Part shown: positions 1 to 10,142 of the stretch, in pieces
Position numbering within the stretch: the first letter of the stretch is position 1
Layout: every line of letters begins with the position of its first letter
DNA from: Cryptomeria japonica
Lineage: Eukaryota > Streptophyta > Pinopsida > Cupressales > Cupressaceae
DNA length: 64,000 nt
Assembly: GCF_030272615.1 (NCBI RefSeq)
Contig: NC_081405.1
Location: 158,149,954 to 158,213,953 of the forward strand
Direction of reading: 5' to 3'
Notes under the pieces: generated by a model
The model's database searches: none
Seen by the model: the letters and a program-made list of their open reading frames with translations, nothing else
Told to the model about the DNA's origin: nothing
Translations under genes and position numbers: made by a program

Positions 1-667
1 CTAATATCATTTGTAATGTACCCATAAGAGTTTAAATCGTTTAACCAATGCTAGTGAAAGAGACCATGTAAAGGCAAAGCTATTTTTATCATTTGTCCTC
101 TAGGGAAAGAAAAAAATAGCTAGGTGACCCCTCTAGAAATATTCTATTTTGAGGTGCTTGGACACTTTTTAGAAGTTGTAAGAGAATATATGATGGTTAT
201 GACAGTTATAATAGTTAGATCAACTAATTTAGTTATTCTTACCTTATAGAGTAAAAATCAATAATAATAATTAAATAAACTTGCTAAATTTTACTCAAGC
301 ATCAAAGTCGAATGTTTCATTCAGCAAAGATTTTGTCATGGACATCCTTTTTGCAACTGATGCATCTTGCGTAGTTGTATTCTGATTACTATAGGATCAT
401 AAGTGCAAATAGCACTGTAGGATTGACAAAAAGGCACTGGCACTCGAGGCCTAGAAAACTCACCCACATCACAAGTGTCACATACTATATAAGGTTCTGG
501 GTGAGTGAGCTAATGGAGTCTAATGTATCCACCTCAACATTTTCCTTCACAACTGAAGGAATAGTCACATGCTCTACTGCAAGTCTACCCAATAGTCTTG
601 ATGGTAGGTTTGGGTCAAGTTGTGCCCCCACTCTATCATGTGAGGAGCCCCCACCTCTACTGTATCA
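1..667. other. AT-rich intergenic DNA, no gene seen
   Basis: No recognisable gene. A 114-codon open frame at 375-719 on the + strand has no familiar domain, and it overlaps the antisense of an element fragment that starts at 668. The stretch is probably decayed repeat flank. Confidence 0.5.
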
Positions 668-810
668 ATCTAACAAATCAAAAAAGTTTGTAATCTCATT
701 GAGGGCAAACTCAAAATAAAGTTTCCTTAAAAAATACTACCACACCTCATGATTATTACACAAAGGTTGGTTAAAATCCATCCACCACCTATCCCAAAAA
801 ATATTCTTAT
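668..810 (-). pseudogene. fragment of the same unrecognised gene family as 10143-12066
   Basis: Translated on the - strand, this stretch reads FWDRWWM-D-F-N-Q-P, then NNHEV, YF-L-R-KLY-F-EF-A-L, and N-F-FD. It aligns without gaps over about 42 residues to the protein of the unit at 10143-12066 (FWDRWWM-V-F-D-K-P, YF-I-K-KLY-A-EF-V-L, N-Y-FD), with about half the positions identical and most of the rest conservative. The frame is interrupted, so this is a relic. I do not recognise the family. Finding two copies in one window, on opposite strands, argues for a dispersed (mobile) sequence rather than a host gene. Confidence 0.6.
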
Positions 811-2235
811 CCCTTCATGGTTGCATCAATGGATGGGGAATCTCTTGAATCTAGTTGCTAAGGGTTGATTGGTTCAGGGGTCAATGATGAGGGCACACAA
901 GGTAGATTTGTTGTTAATTTTCTTTTCTTTGCTTGCTTATATGATATGTTGTTCGCATATAATTATCTTTTGTTCTTCCCTTTTATTAGACCATAAATTA
1001 ATTTTATCACTCAATGAACCTACATGAGACACAATGAATTGCAAAGATTTGGCGAGGCTTGTCCTATGCAAGTTTGTTTTAGTAGGATCTCTCAACCTTG
1101 TAATCAATTCCTCAAGTTGTTTTTTGGTTATTTTCTATTTCCCCTAATATGTTTTCTTGTGATCCTGTAGGATGCCTATGAAATGATGGAGGTGTTTGTT
1201 GTGTTTACTATTCAACAAGGTATAAATGAGGAGGTGGTGGAGAATTTGGCACATTTGGGGGTGGAACAACATTTCTTAAAAATTAAAACAAATTTTCATT
1301 ATAAAAACTTATTTGAAAAGATCAAAATTTCAAACCAAAAATGCATAAATACTTATCTCTTTTACATTGTTGCTATCTTCTTGGCATCTTGATGATGATT
1401 TGTCAAACTAAGCTAAAAAAATGGCTTTCTATTTGGGTAGCGCATGTTGCAATCGTCCAAAACTCATAGGTTGCACGATGGACCAAAGTTTTTTGTAAAT
1501 GAAAATGAAGGTTTTTTTTGTTTTACTTTATCATTTGACGTGTACCAGTTTGAAGTTTGTTGATAATAAGTCAAATGTGTGAAAATTAATGCAAATAGGA
1601 TTTGGATAAGATCAAATATATTCAAATACGTACATGTAGGAATAAAGAAATGTTAAAGATCTAGAAATGAATAAAATTTAATAATTTATGACATTTATCA
1701 TTATACAATTATATTAAGTTATTCCATCAAAATTAGTCTAACTTTATAAAAAATTAACATAAATATATAAAATTGAAGAAAATTGACAAATGCTATTTTA
1801 ATCCATAAAATATACCACTATATCAAATACCGGATTGTTTGCAAAACCACTCTACTCAAAACACTATTTAAGAATAGAAAATTGTTTTAAGCAAGCATAA
1901 TTTCAATATTGTAACCTTTTTATTTAAATTCAAAAGTTGCTATCATGGCTCCCACACCCTTATTTTAATTTAAAACACACAGTTTTCACATCCAGATAAT
2001 TAGGTCGGATGACGCCTACGAAATCAATTTGGGAAGCAAACAGTTCTTCAAAAACATAAATGGCAGCATGCCAAATCTTTTTGCTCTCACCCATTGTGCA
2101 CATGCGAAAAACTAAAATCAGAGATGATGTTAAATAAATGAATCCCAGGATACTCGAGTCGCAAAATATTAGTAAAATATTATCCGTATCAATTAAAAAA
2201 GGTTTTCACTTTCACCCATGCATTCAGACGCGTCT
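811..2235. other. AT-rich intergenic DNA upstream of the lipoxygenase
   Basis: Nothing recognisable. Short open frames such as 1183-1392 have no known domain and the base composition is strongly AT-rich. The stretch may hold distal regulatory sequence for the gene that starts at 2824, but no specific site stands out. Confidence 0.4.
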
Positions 2236-2367
2236 ATTCTGACTTCAAAATGGCAATACGAACTGACTAACACGTGCGTTTTACACCATCGATTTTGCCA
2301 TAAACGGCTGCAATTGACTAACACGTTGCTATCATGCTGTACGGAAGGTCCGTTTTGAAGCCAGAAT
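2236..2367. repeat. imperfect inverted repeat in the lipoxygenase upstream region
   Basis: The arm attctgacttcaaaa (2236-2250) recurs as its reverse complement at 2353-2367 with one mismatch, and partial complementarity continues a few bases beyond each arm. The 102-bp loop contains a G-box. It may be a small MITE remnant or a hairpin-forming promoter segment; no target duplication was identified. Confidence 0.5.
2271..2276. promoter_or_regulatory. G-box (CACGTG) upstream of the lipoxygenase
   Basis: A perfect palindromic CACGTG lies about 410 bp upstream of the TATA box, inside the loop of the inverted repeat. In plants this core is bound by bHLH (MYC2-type) and bZIP factors, including those acting in jasmonate and ABA responses. 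Function here is inferred from the motif and its position only. Confidence 0.45.
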
Positions 2368-2502
2368 AGCTTAGACCATGCATTCCCGATATTCCTGTAT
2401 ATCCTGCGGTCTGCCTCATCTGAAACGAAGTTTTGGAAAATTTTAATGCTAGATCATGATCACAGCAGAATCAGTCATCACATTTATGAGAAGATTGGAA
2501 AC

Positions 2503-2508
2503 CACGTG
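2503..2508. promoter_or_regulatory. second G-box (CACGTG), proximal to the lipoxygenase promoter
   Basis: The perfect core sits in the context accacgtgactg, about 180 bp upstream of the TATA box at 2681. With the copy at 2271 this gives a pair of G-boxes within 240 bp, the spacing seen in many jasmonate-inducible plant promoters. Occupancy cannot be judged from sequence. Confidence 0.5.
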
Positions 2509-2680
2509 ACTGACAGCATGGATAAGATTTTGAAATCAGGATAGAGTGCAAGTTGGGTTGCAGTATGAAAGATAACCCGAGGTGTAGAAGTGATGCCATT
2601 TTATTATTTTCCCGGTGAGGTATAAAACACGTTTCTTTAAACGGCGAGAAGCCATTACCGTCGAAACTCGCCCGTCTGTG

Positions 2681-2689
2681 TATAAATAG
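2681..2689 (+). promoter_or_regulatory. TATA box of the lipoxygenase gene
   Basis: TATAAATAG lies 135-143 bp upstream of the ATG at 2824. Transcription would be expected to start about 25-35 bp downstream, near 2710-2720, giving a leader of roughly 105-115 nt. Confidence 0.65.
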
Positions 2690-2823
2690 ACGTGTGGAGC
2701 AGCCAATGTCAATCTCAATCTCAACTAGTGTGAGTGTTTTAAGAGTTCGTTTGATCGCCAGCTTACACGTTAAGCCTTGGCGAGAAAGTGTTTGGAGTAA
2801 GATAGTTTTTAGGTGTAGCCCAG

Positions 2824-5800
2824 ATGAGTTTATTCGGTAACATCTCTCTTCCAACAATTCCAACCATTTCATTGCCCTCTAAAAATGGGAATCCAGGGGT
2901 GTTTGAAATCAAAGGAGAATTAGTGTTAATGAAAGCATATCTTGCGGATGTTACTGATTACTCTGCCACGATTGCAGACACAGTCTCTGAATTGATCGGG
3001 CAGAAAGTCTTTCTTCAGCTCGTCAGCAGCGACAAGATTCATGAAGGTAATATTATTACTGGTTTTTATTGTTAGTTATTACCATAGGATCCTAAGTGGG
3101 TATATTGATTTTTCTTTTCTGCACCTTGGGCATAATTAATTTATAGCATTGTCCAACGTATGACTGGTAATGGTATAGATTCGGGATTGGGGAAGAAAGG
3201 AGAGGTGGAATCAATAAGCTGGAACCCACTGGATGGTCCCATCGCTGGTGACTCGAAATTCTCCGTCAGCTTCACATGGAAGACTGAACTGGGATTGCCC
3301 GGTGCATTGTTGGTCAGGAACGCGCACCCGAGGGAGTTCTTCTTGAAATCGCTCTCTCTTTCTGCTGTACCTGGCAAACTTCCAGCAATACGCTTTGTCT
3401 GTAACTCCTGGATTCATCCTTACTATTTATTCAACAAAACGGACCGGGTATTCTTTACTACTCAGGTATAATCTGAAACAAATAATCTGAGAGCTTAGAA
3501 GTGATCAAGGAACAACGTTTTATTAATGTGCATTGTACCCTTAACATTGGTGATTTCAGAGCCATCTTCCTAATGAAACACCGGCGGGTTTGTTGACGCT
3601 GAGAAAGCGAGAGCTGGCTTCTCTGCGAGGAAATGGTACCGGAGAGAGAAAGTTTTATGAGCGTGTCTATGACTACGATCTTTACAATGATCTGGGTAAC
3701 CCAGATAGTAGTCCCGATCTCCGCAGGGAGGTGCTCGGTGGGTCACAGGACCTTCCTTATCCCAGAAGATGTAGAACTGGGCGTGCCCCCTGCAAAACAG
3801 GTTCTCTAAATATTATAGATCTTTAAGCCTTTGTCTGGTATTAATTGATTTTAGTTTAAATTAGTTTCGAGATTCAATCAATTATAATGTTTATGATATG
3901 GCAGATCGGAAGTTCGAGAGCTTGCCTCTGTTGCCCACCACCCAATACTACATCCCCCCAGACGAGAAGTTCCCTCGTATCAATCTGTCCGACTACAGGT
4001 CTAATTTGGTGCGAGCCTTCGCCAAAAAGGTGGTACCCACCATCAAGTCCATATTTGGTGATGAGTTCCACTCGCTGCAAGAAGTGAAAGATATTTACAG
4101 CAAAGGCATCCCTAAGGCTCTCAACAATGTTATGGATCTTAGCCGAGATCTGATTCCTCTCCAAATGGTTAAAGGACTGCTCAGCACACAGGACCAATCT
4201 CTCATTAATTTCACAGTTCCCCAACTTATTAAGGGTGCGAGATCAATACTATTTATTTAATTGAAGTTTAAGCAATTTCTTCTAGTATTAGTCATCGACA
4301 AAATAACATATAATTGATACTTCAAATTTAAATTTTTATTTCTGACTTGCAGCTGACGAAAATGCGTGGAAGACAGACGAAGAGTTTGCACGACATGCCC
4401 TTTCTGGTCTCAATCCCATGGCCATTCAATGTCTGCAGGCAAGCAAATTGAAAAGCTCCCTGTTTTAATCTAATGTTAATGTTGATGTTGTAGTTGAATA
4501 TTGATTATAATGCTAACCTTCTTCTCTTAAACTTGGAACAGAGCTTTCCTCCAACAAGCAGCTTGGACGCCGACTTATATGGCCCTCAAAACAGTTCTAT
4601 AACGGCAGAACATATTGAGAAAAACCTCAATGGCCTTACGGTGCAGCAGGTATGTTATATCTATATAGTGATTCAACTAGTTCCACAACATACCAAAAAG
4701 AGAGAAAATTGTGATCCTTTGACCAATCTTGTGATGGGATTAAATGTGAACTGTTTGATTAGGCTGTGGAAGCAAAAAGACTCTTTATCTTGGACTACTA
4801 CGATGCGTACATGCCCTACATTGAACGCATTAACAAAGAATCAGATGAACGTAAAATGTATGCCTCCCGCACTCTCTTCTTCCTCACAGACCAAGGAATT
4901 CTGAGGGTTGTGGCGATCGAGTTGTGTTTGCCTCACACCAGTCTTACCCAAGCTGAAAGAAAAGTTTACACCCCTGCACAAGGGGGAGAAGATGGCGCTC
5001 TGTGGCTGCTCGCCAAAGCTCATTCAAGAGTTAACGATGCTGGTTATCATCAGTTAATCAGTCATTGGTAATATCACATTGAAACAAGACAGTAAGTCTA
5101 TTTGCATCGAGTGGACAAAATAATGTCACGATGGTTAACTTTTCCATTCTTGATGCAGGTTAAGAACTCATGCTGTCATCGAGCCTTTCATCATTGCTAC
5201 TCACAGGCACCTAAGCAAAATGCATCCCCTTCACAAGTTATTACTCCCTCATTATTTTGATACCATGGACATTAATCAATCTGCTCGGCAGATTCTTATT
5301 AATGCAAATGGTGTTATTGAAGAAGGATTCACACCCTATAGATACGCCATAGAGTTGTCCTCTAAAGCATATAAACATTGGAAACTTAATGAACAGGGCT
5401 TGCCTGCCGATCTCATTAAAAGGTATGGTGCTCTCTTCTTTGTTAGTCCCTACTGTCAAATGCCATGTTGGTGTCATATAAATAATTCTAAGCTAGGAGA
5501 TGTACCTATGCAATTGCAGAGGCATGGCAGTTGCAGATTCAACGGCACCCCACGGATTGAGGCTTGCGATAGAAGACTACCCATATGCAGTGGACGGTCT
5601 GGAGATCTGGGATGCTTTAAAGCAATGGGTGAGTGATTATGTGTCTCTCTACTACAAGAGCGACGATGCAATCAAGGAAGACACAGAAGTGCAAACATGG
5701 TGGAAGGAAGCTGTGAATGTGGGGCATGGAGACCTGAAGAAGGAAAGTGGATGGTATCAGATGGAGTCGGTGGAGGAAGCGGCGGAAGCAATTACAACGA

Positions 5801-6294
5801 TCATTTGGATTGCATCTGCTCACCATGCAGCCGTAAACTTTGGGCAATATGCGTACGGAGGATACATGCCCAATCTCCCCACTCTCAGCAGACGCCTAAT
5901 TCCTGAGCAACATTCCCTCGACTATGCCCAAATGATGAAGGATCCAGAGGCGTTTATGCTCTCAACAGTGTCCAACCCCAATCAGGCCACCACGGTGATG
6001 GCGGTGTTAGAGCTTCTGTCGAAGCATTCAACGGATGAAGCCTACTTAGGGCAGGTGAAGGGATCCACTCATGAATTGATTGACGATGAGGGCATCGAAC
6101 AAGCGTTTGGAAAATTCTCTGCAGCTCTGGCTGGCGTGGAGAAAAATGTGTCAGAGAGGAACAAGAATTCCAACCTGAAGAACAGGTATGGGCCATCACA
6201 GGTTCCATACACACTGCTCTATCCGAACACCACCGACCTCTCCAGGGAGGGTGGATTGACTGGCAGGGGAATTCCAAACAGCGTTTCCATTTAA
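2824..6294 (+). CDS. LOX: lipoxygenase, 9 exons, probably an extraplastidial 13S-type enzyme
   Basis: Adds O2 to linoleic or linolenic acid to give hydroperoxides, the entry step of oxylipin synthesis. Exons 2824-3046, 3179-3465, 3560-3800, 3905-4234, 4353-4438, 4542-4649, 4763-5067, 5159-5422 and 5520-6294 join in phase to 872 codons, normal for the plant family. An N-terminal PLAT-like barrel (about residues 25-165) precedes the catalytic domain. Iron ligands are H526, H531, H717, N721 and the terminal I872 (ending GIPNSVSI). A569 occupies the site where Ala goes with S stereochemistry. F584 aligns with soybean LOX1 F557, and a Phe there favours 13- over 9-oxygenation. The N-terminus begins directly at the barrel with no transit peptide, so a cytosolic location is inferred. 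Intron 5 (4439-4541) is GC-AG; the others are GT-AG. Regiospecificity is a prediction. Confidence 0.95.
4439..4541 (+). other. GC-AG intron (intron 5 of the lipoxygenase)
   Basis: The exon ends ...ctgcag at 4438 and the intron begins gcaagc, a close match to the strong GC donor consensus AG|GCAAGT. It ends in ...ggaacag before the exon at 4542. The phase is exact on both sides (residues CLQ then SFPP, as in other plant lipoxygenases), and no GT donor nearby restores the frame. Confidence 0.85.
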
Positions 6295-6435
6295 TCTTTG
6301 TCTCTCTTTGCGACAACGTCAATATCGTATCCATTTCGTTTACAATAAGTATTTGTTTAAAATAGCCGCTGCGACGATTCTGCATCGTTGTCGAGCTATT
6401 TAATTTGTCACTAAATGTAATGCAGTCATGTTGAA

Positions 6436-6456
6436 GTAGGTGGAGTTGGCACCTAC
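6436..6456 (+). other. short hairpin in the lipoxygenase 3' untranslated region
   Basis: GTAGGTG (6436-6442) pairs perfectly with CACCTAC (6450-6456) across a 7-nt loop, 18 nt before the poly(A) signal. It may be incidental or may affect 3' end structure. Confidence 0.35.
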
Positions 6457-6473
6457 CTAGTTCATCTTATTTT

Positions 6474-6479
6474 AATAAA
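6474..6479 (+). terminator. poly(A) signal of the lipoxygenase
   Basis: A canonical AATAAA lies 180 nt downstream of the stop codon in an AT-rich 3' untranslated region. Cleavage would be expected 10-30 nt further on, near 6490-6510. Confidence 0.6.
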
Positions 6480-6641
6480 GAATTTTCGTTTCCTTCTCTC
6501 GCTTCGTATTGTCCCGGGTGGACCGTACAGGATAACAACTGATATATACATTAGAGTTAAAGCAGTACAGGCAATGGTAAAATTGGTTCAAATTTCGAAG
6601 TTCAATCTCATTGGCAAGATCTTTAAACATTTAATAATTTC

Positions 6642-6939
6642 TATTCGTCTAAAGACTGAAGAGTTAATAAACAGGGAAAAAAATATAATGTCAAAACGCA
6701 GCAAACCTAATTCAGTAAACCTGTCGAATAGCAAAATTTTGGCCTGGCTATGGCGTATCGATACGCATTACAACACTAGAATACAAATATATTCGTCTGA
6801 AGACTAAAGAGTTAATAAACAGGAAAAAAAATATAATGTCAAAACGCAGCAAACCTGCTTCAGTAAACCGGTCGCACAGCAAAATTTTGGCCTGGATATT
6901 GAATATCGATACGCATTACAACACTAGAATACAAATATG
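6642..6939. repeat. 149-bp tandem duplication
   Basis: The unit starting attcgtct at 6642 repeats at 6791 with a period of 149 bp. The copies share long exact blocks (for example gtcaaaacgcagcaaacct and atcgatacgcattacaacac) and differ at a modest number of sites, so the duplication is not very recent. It lies just downstream of the lipoxygenase poly(A) signal. Confidence 0.85.
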
Positions 6940-7337
6940 AGCATCTGCACGAAATTTTGTGATGTTTTGTGCAAAGAAGAGTTTCTCTGCCATCCAAAAT
7001 ATTCATATAAAATATTAAGAATAATGTTCAAATTAGGTTTATGAAACTACTTACTAGCATTTGCAGTCATATGAGGATCCAGTCAAAAGTACATAAGAAA
7101 TAAGAAATTAAAGGTAAAATTTATATAAATCTTAATATTTCATTTAATAATGTATTATATTTTGTTGTAATTATAAAAATAACATATATGCAAGTTGAAT
7201 GAAGTACTATGTTACAAATTCAATTGTACAAGTCAAGTGATATTTCAAAGGTCCAAATTGAACATAATAATGGATGACAGTTATTATAGATGAAATCTAA
7301 AATCTAAAATCTGAGAGTAATGAGCATATGATATTTC

Positions 7338-7845
7338 AAACTATTGTAGTCTCTAGAGTACTCTTTTGGTTCTTCTTTGGTTGGTAAAACAACATAAAGA
7401 ACAACAAAAATTGCAAATATATGTATTATTGGTGTAATAAAATTCATTAACATGGCTTCAAAATCATATTTGTACAACCCCAAGTTCTCAAGGAAGGTAT
7501 GCTTCTCCAAAAACCCAAGCTCCATTGTTTCTATTACAAACAAGTATTTTAGATGTTTAAACAACACACATCAAAAGAGTATACCACCCCCATGTAAACT
7601 ATTGTAGTCTCTAGAGTACCCTTTTGGTTCTTTGGTTGGTAAAACAATATAAAGAACAACAAAAAATGCAAATATATGTATTATTGGTGCAATAAAATTC
7701 ATTAACATGGCTTCAAAATCATATTTGTACAACCCCGAGCTCTCAAGGAAGGTATGCTTCTCCAAAAAACCGAGCTCCATTGTTTCTATTAGAAACAAAT
7801 ATTTTAGACGTTTAAACAACACACGTCAAAGGAGTATACCACCCC
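7338..7845 (-). repeat. 259-bp direct duplication carrying a short hydrophobic open frame
   Basis: Two copies (about 7338-7594 and 7597-7845) repeat with a period of 259 bp. On the - strand each encodes about 80 residues that are nearly the same: ETMELGFLEKHTFLE, then LYKYDFEAMLMNF, a hydrophobic stretch that could span a membrane (IIHIFA.FVVLY.VLP), then a charged end (PTKE, YSRDYNSL). Each begins MLFK-LKYLF. I do not recognise the protein. It could be one exon of a membrane-protein gene that was duplicated, or part of a repeat. Confidence 0.6.
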
Positions 7846-8274
7846 TCACAAAATCTAGTGAAACTTGGAAAGAAGGAAGAGAAGAATCCAACCAACCATT
7901 GAATAAGAATCAAATTCAAAGTGATAATAAACTAGGATTGTGCTTGATTGATCATATGAGAATACCATTCATTTGTGAAACAAAGAAAATATGGTTTTTT
8001 TTTTAAAAAAAAGGGGTAAACACTTTTGATCCGGAGCTATAAACTAGTGAGGTCACAAATGGGGGACTTCATCCCCATGTAAACATTTAACAATATCAAC
8101 CCAACAAGGTTTGAACCTTGATGGCAATAACAACAATGCCACAACTTAACCATCACAACATGCCAATGCTAGCAAACAAAGAAAATATGTTAAATCTACA
8201 TATCATGCTTAATTATTGTGGGCACTTGAAAGGAAGTGGAGGTATATGTATATCATTCTTAATTATTAAAAGTG
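7846..8274. other. intergenic, no gene seen
   Basis: AT-rich sequence with a 9-base A run and no recognisable coding potential. A 99-codon frame at 7707-8006 is antisense to the duplicated unit and is not credible as a gene. Confidence 0.4.
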
Positions 8275-9200
8275 CCTATCCCAAGAGAATACATGTAAAG
8301 AGGTTTTCATGGGTCTTTTATCTACTTCCTTTGTGGCATAAATGATGAACCTACAAACTACCTAATTTTTCATTGCCCTTTTTCGTAGAAATTATGGTTG
8401 TTTTGTTCATAACTCCAGAATAGACCTATAATTCATGTTGCTTCCCTAGTTGAGGTTTGCAATAGTTTGAGAAAACCTCCTCCTTTAGCTTCTTTATTAT
8501 TGGTTGCTAGGTACATGAGTCACACCTTTATTACTTGTCACTTTTGGCTACAAAGGAATCGATGCATGTTCCAAGATCTTCAACATGTAGTTATTCAAGT
8601 CTAGCAAAAACTTAATAGAATACTTAGAGAAACCATTGAAGATAAATTTTATGATGAGGATCCTTTCAGCTTTATTGTTCAACATCTTGTCAATAATTTG
8701 AAGATTTCATTTCCTTCGACTTCTCAATTCAAGTCTACTTCTAGAGTTCAAAATTATAAGAAGGTGATTCATATGGGTAAGAGATCTCCTCCTTGTGCTT
8801 TCCTAAAAATTAATGCATATGGATCTTATAAAGGTGAGCTAGGTTTAGTAAGGATTGGTGGAATTGGATGAGATCATGCAAGCTCAAATCAACTTCTCTT
8901 TTCTAAGTTTATGGGCACTCACTCTAATAATCATATGGAAGTTTGGGAGCGTCTATTCTCTTTGCCCTTGGAAAAGCTCATGCAAAAGGATAGAAGAATA
9001 TTATGTGTGAGATTGATTCTATAGTGTTGGTCTCCCTTTTTAATAATAATATTTTTTAGAATATTTCTTAGAAACTTGTCCTAGTGGTTGAGACAATATT
9101 GTTTGTTCACATTTCAAGGGAATGAACAAAGTTATTGACTATTAAGAAAAATAGACCTCAAAAGGTGTGCTTGGATGGGGAGTGGAGGATTGCAGAGGTT
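8275..9200 (+). mobile_element. 3' fragment of an L1-type LINE (zinc-knuckle and RNase H part)
   Basis: Translation gives a degenerate reverse-transcriptase-associated zinc-knuckle region: KRFSWV, then YLIFHCPFS followed by LW. An RNase H-like segment follows at about 8800-9060: LKINAYGS, then G-L-V-RIGGIG, DHA, N-NHMEV, and a later LGKAHAKG-like run. These are the usual last domains of plant LINE ORF2. The frame is broken in several places and the upstream reverse transcriptase is absent, so this is a 5'-truncated old copy. Confidence 0.5.
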
Positions 9201-9565
9201 TGAGGCAAGATAAATCTTCATTTCTTCTTTAAATTCCTCATGATGTTCAAAGGAATTAATGTTTGTTAGATTGAGTTGTGCATGGCAAGGTGTGACTACA
9301 GTTGTGGTTTTTTCCCATTTTGTATTAATTGGTTATGTAGGAGTCCTTGGTGGGTTATCTTTTTGCTTTTGATTAAGATGACTATGATTACATGAGTTAT
9401 GCATACATTGGAGTATTTTATATTATTTGTTTGGGTTAGTGCAGGATCAAGGGGGGCCAAAAAGTGGCGATGTGAAAAAAATAGCCTTCCTCACTCGCCT
9501 AAACACACGAAAATCCATGTTGACTTTTTGCTTGGCCTGGGTGTCAGTACACCTTGGCTTGGTAA
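9201..9565. other. intergenic, no gene seen
   Basis: Trailing sequence of the LINE fragment, followed by a stretch with overlapping short open frames (9399-9678) but no recognisable domain. Confidence 0.35.
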
Positions 9566-9990
9566 TTACCTATGCAAATCAGATATCGGATAAAATCGAA
9601 TATCCGATTTTTATTTGTAATTTTAATTTAAAAAATATATTATATGTTACGTATTATATTATATATAATATAATATAATATTATATTATATAATATTATA
9701 TTATATTATATTATAATATATATAATATAATACAATACGTATTATATAATATAATAATATATTATTATAGTATATATGTTATTTAAAAATAATTTAAGTG
9801 TTGAAATCGGATATCCGATTTTCTAAGACTTTTATATTTAGACAGCGACAGTCTCATGAGTCAGTTTTAACTCACAGGTCGCACGAATTTGTCAAAATCC
9901 TATATCCGCTCCATCCGATATCCCGTTTTTTGACAAAAAATTGCTAAAAAATTGATTTAGAGGTAAGAATTTTGTCATTTTGAATCATTT
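9566..9990. repeat. AT-rich block with repeated TCCGATATCC-type dyads
   Basis: Variants of the motif tccgatatccgattt occur near 9575-9605, 9804-9821 and 9910-9930, around a TA-rich microsatellite (about 9655-9780). The copy aaatcggatatccgattt at 9804-9821 is a perfect 18-bp palindrome. The same motif recurs at 38731-38817, so it belongs to a dispersed sequence. This block directly precedes the unrecognised gene at 10143 and may be its element's end or promoter region. Confidence 0.5.
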
Positions 9991-10142
9991 TCATTCATTT
10001 TTTATATTTTTTGTGAATGTTTATTTGATTTTTCATTGAAAATATGGTTTTTTTCATGAAAACTAGGTTTTTTAAAAATCAAATACCTAATTGTTTAAAT
10101 TTGTTAACTAAATTTAATTGTTTACATTCAATTAGGTTAAAA

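Noticed and set aside
375-719. 114-codon + strand frame as a gene
   Set aside because: No domain is recognised, and its 3' part is antisense to the repeated module at 668-810.
3147-3178. Alternative start of lipoxygenase exon 2 at 3147
   Set aside because: An AG lies at 3145-3146, but using it puts the exon out of phase and gives an early stop. The acceptor ending at 3178 restores frame (GAT, Asp) and matches the family.
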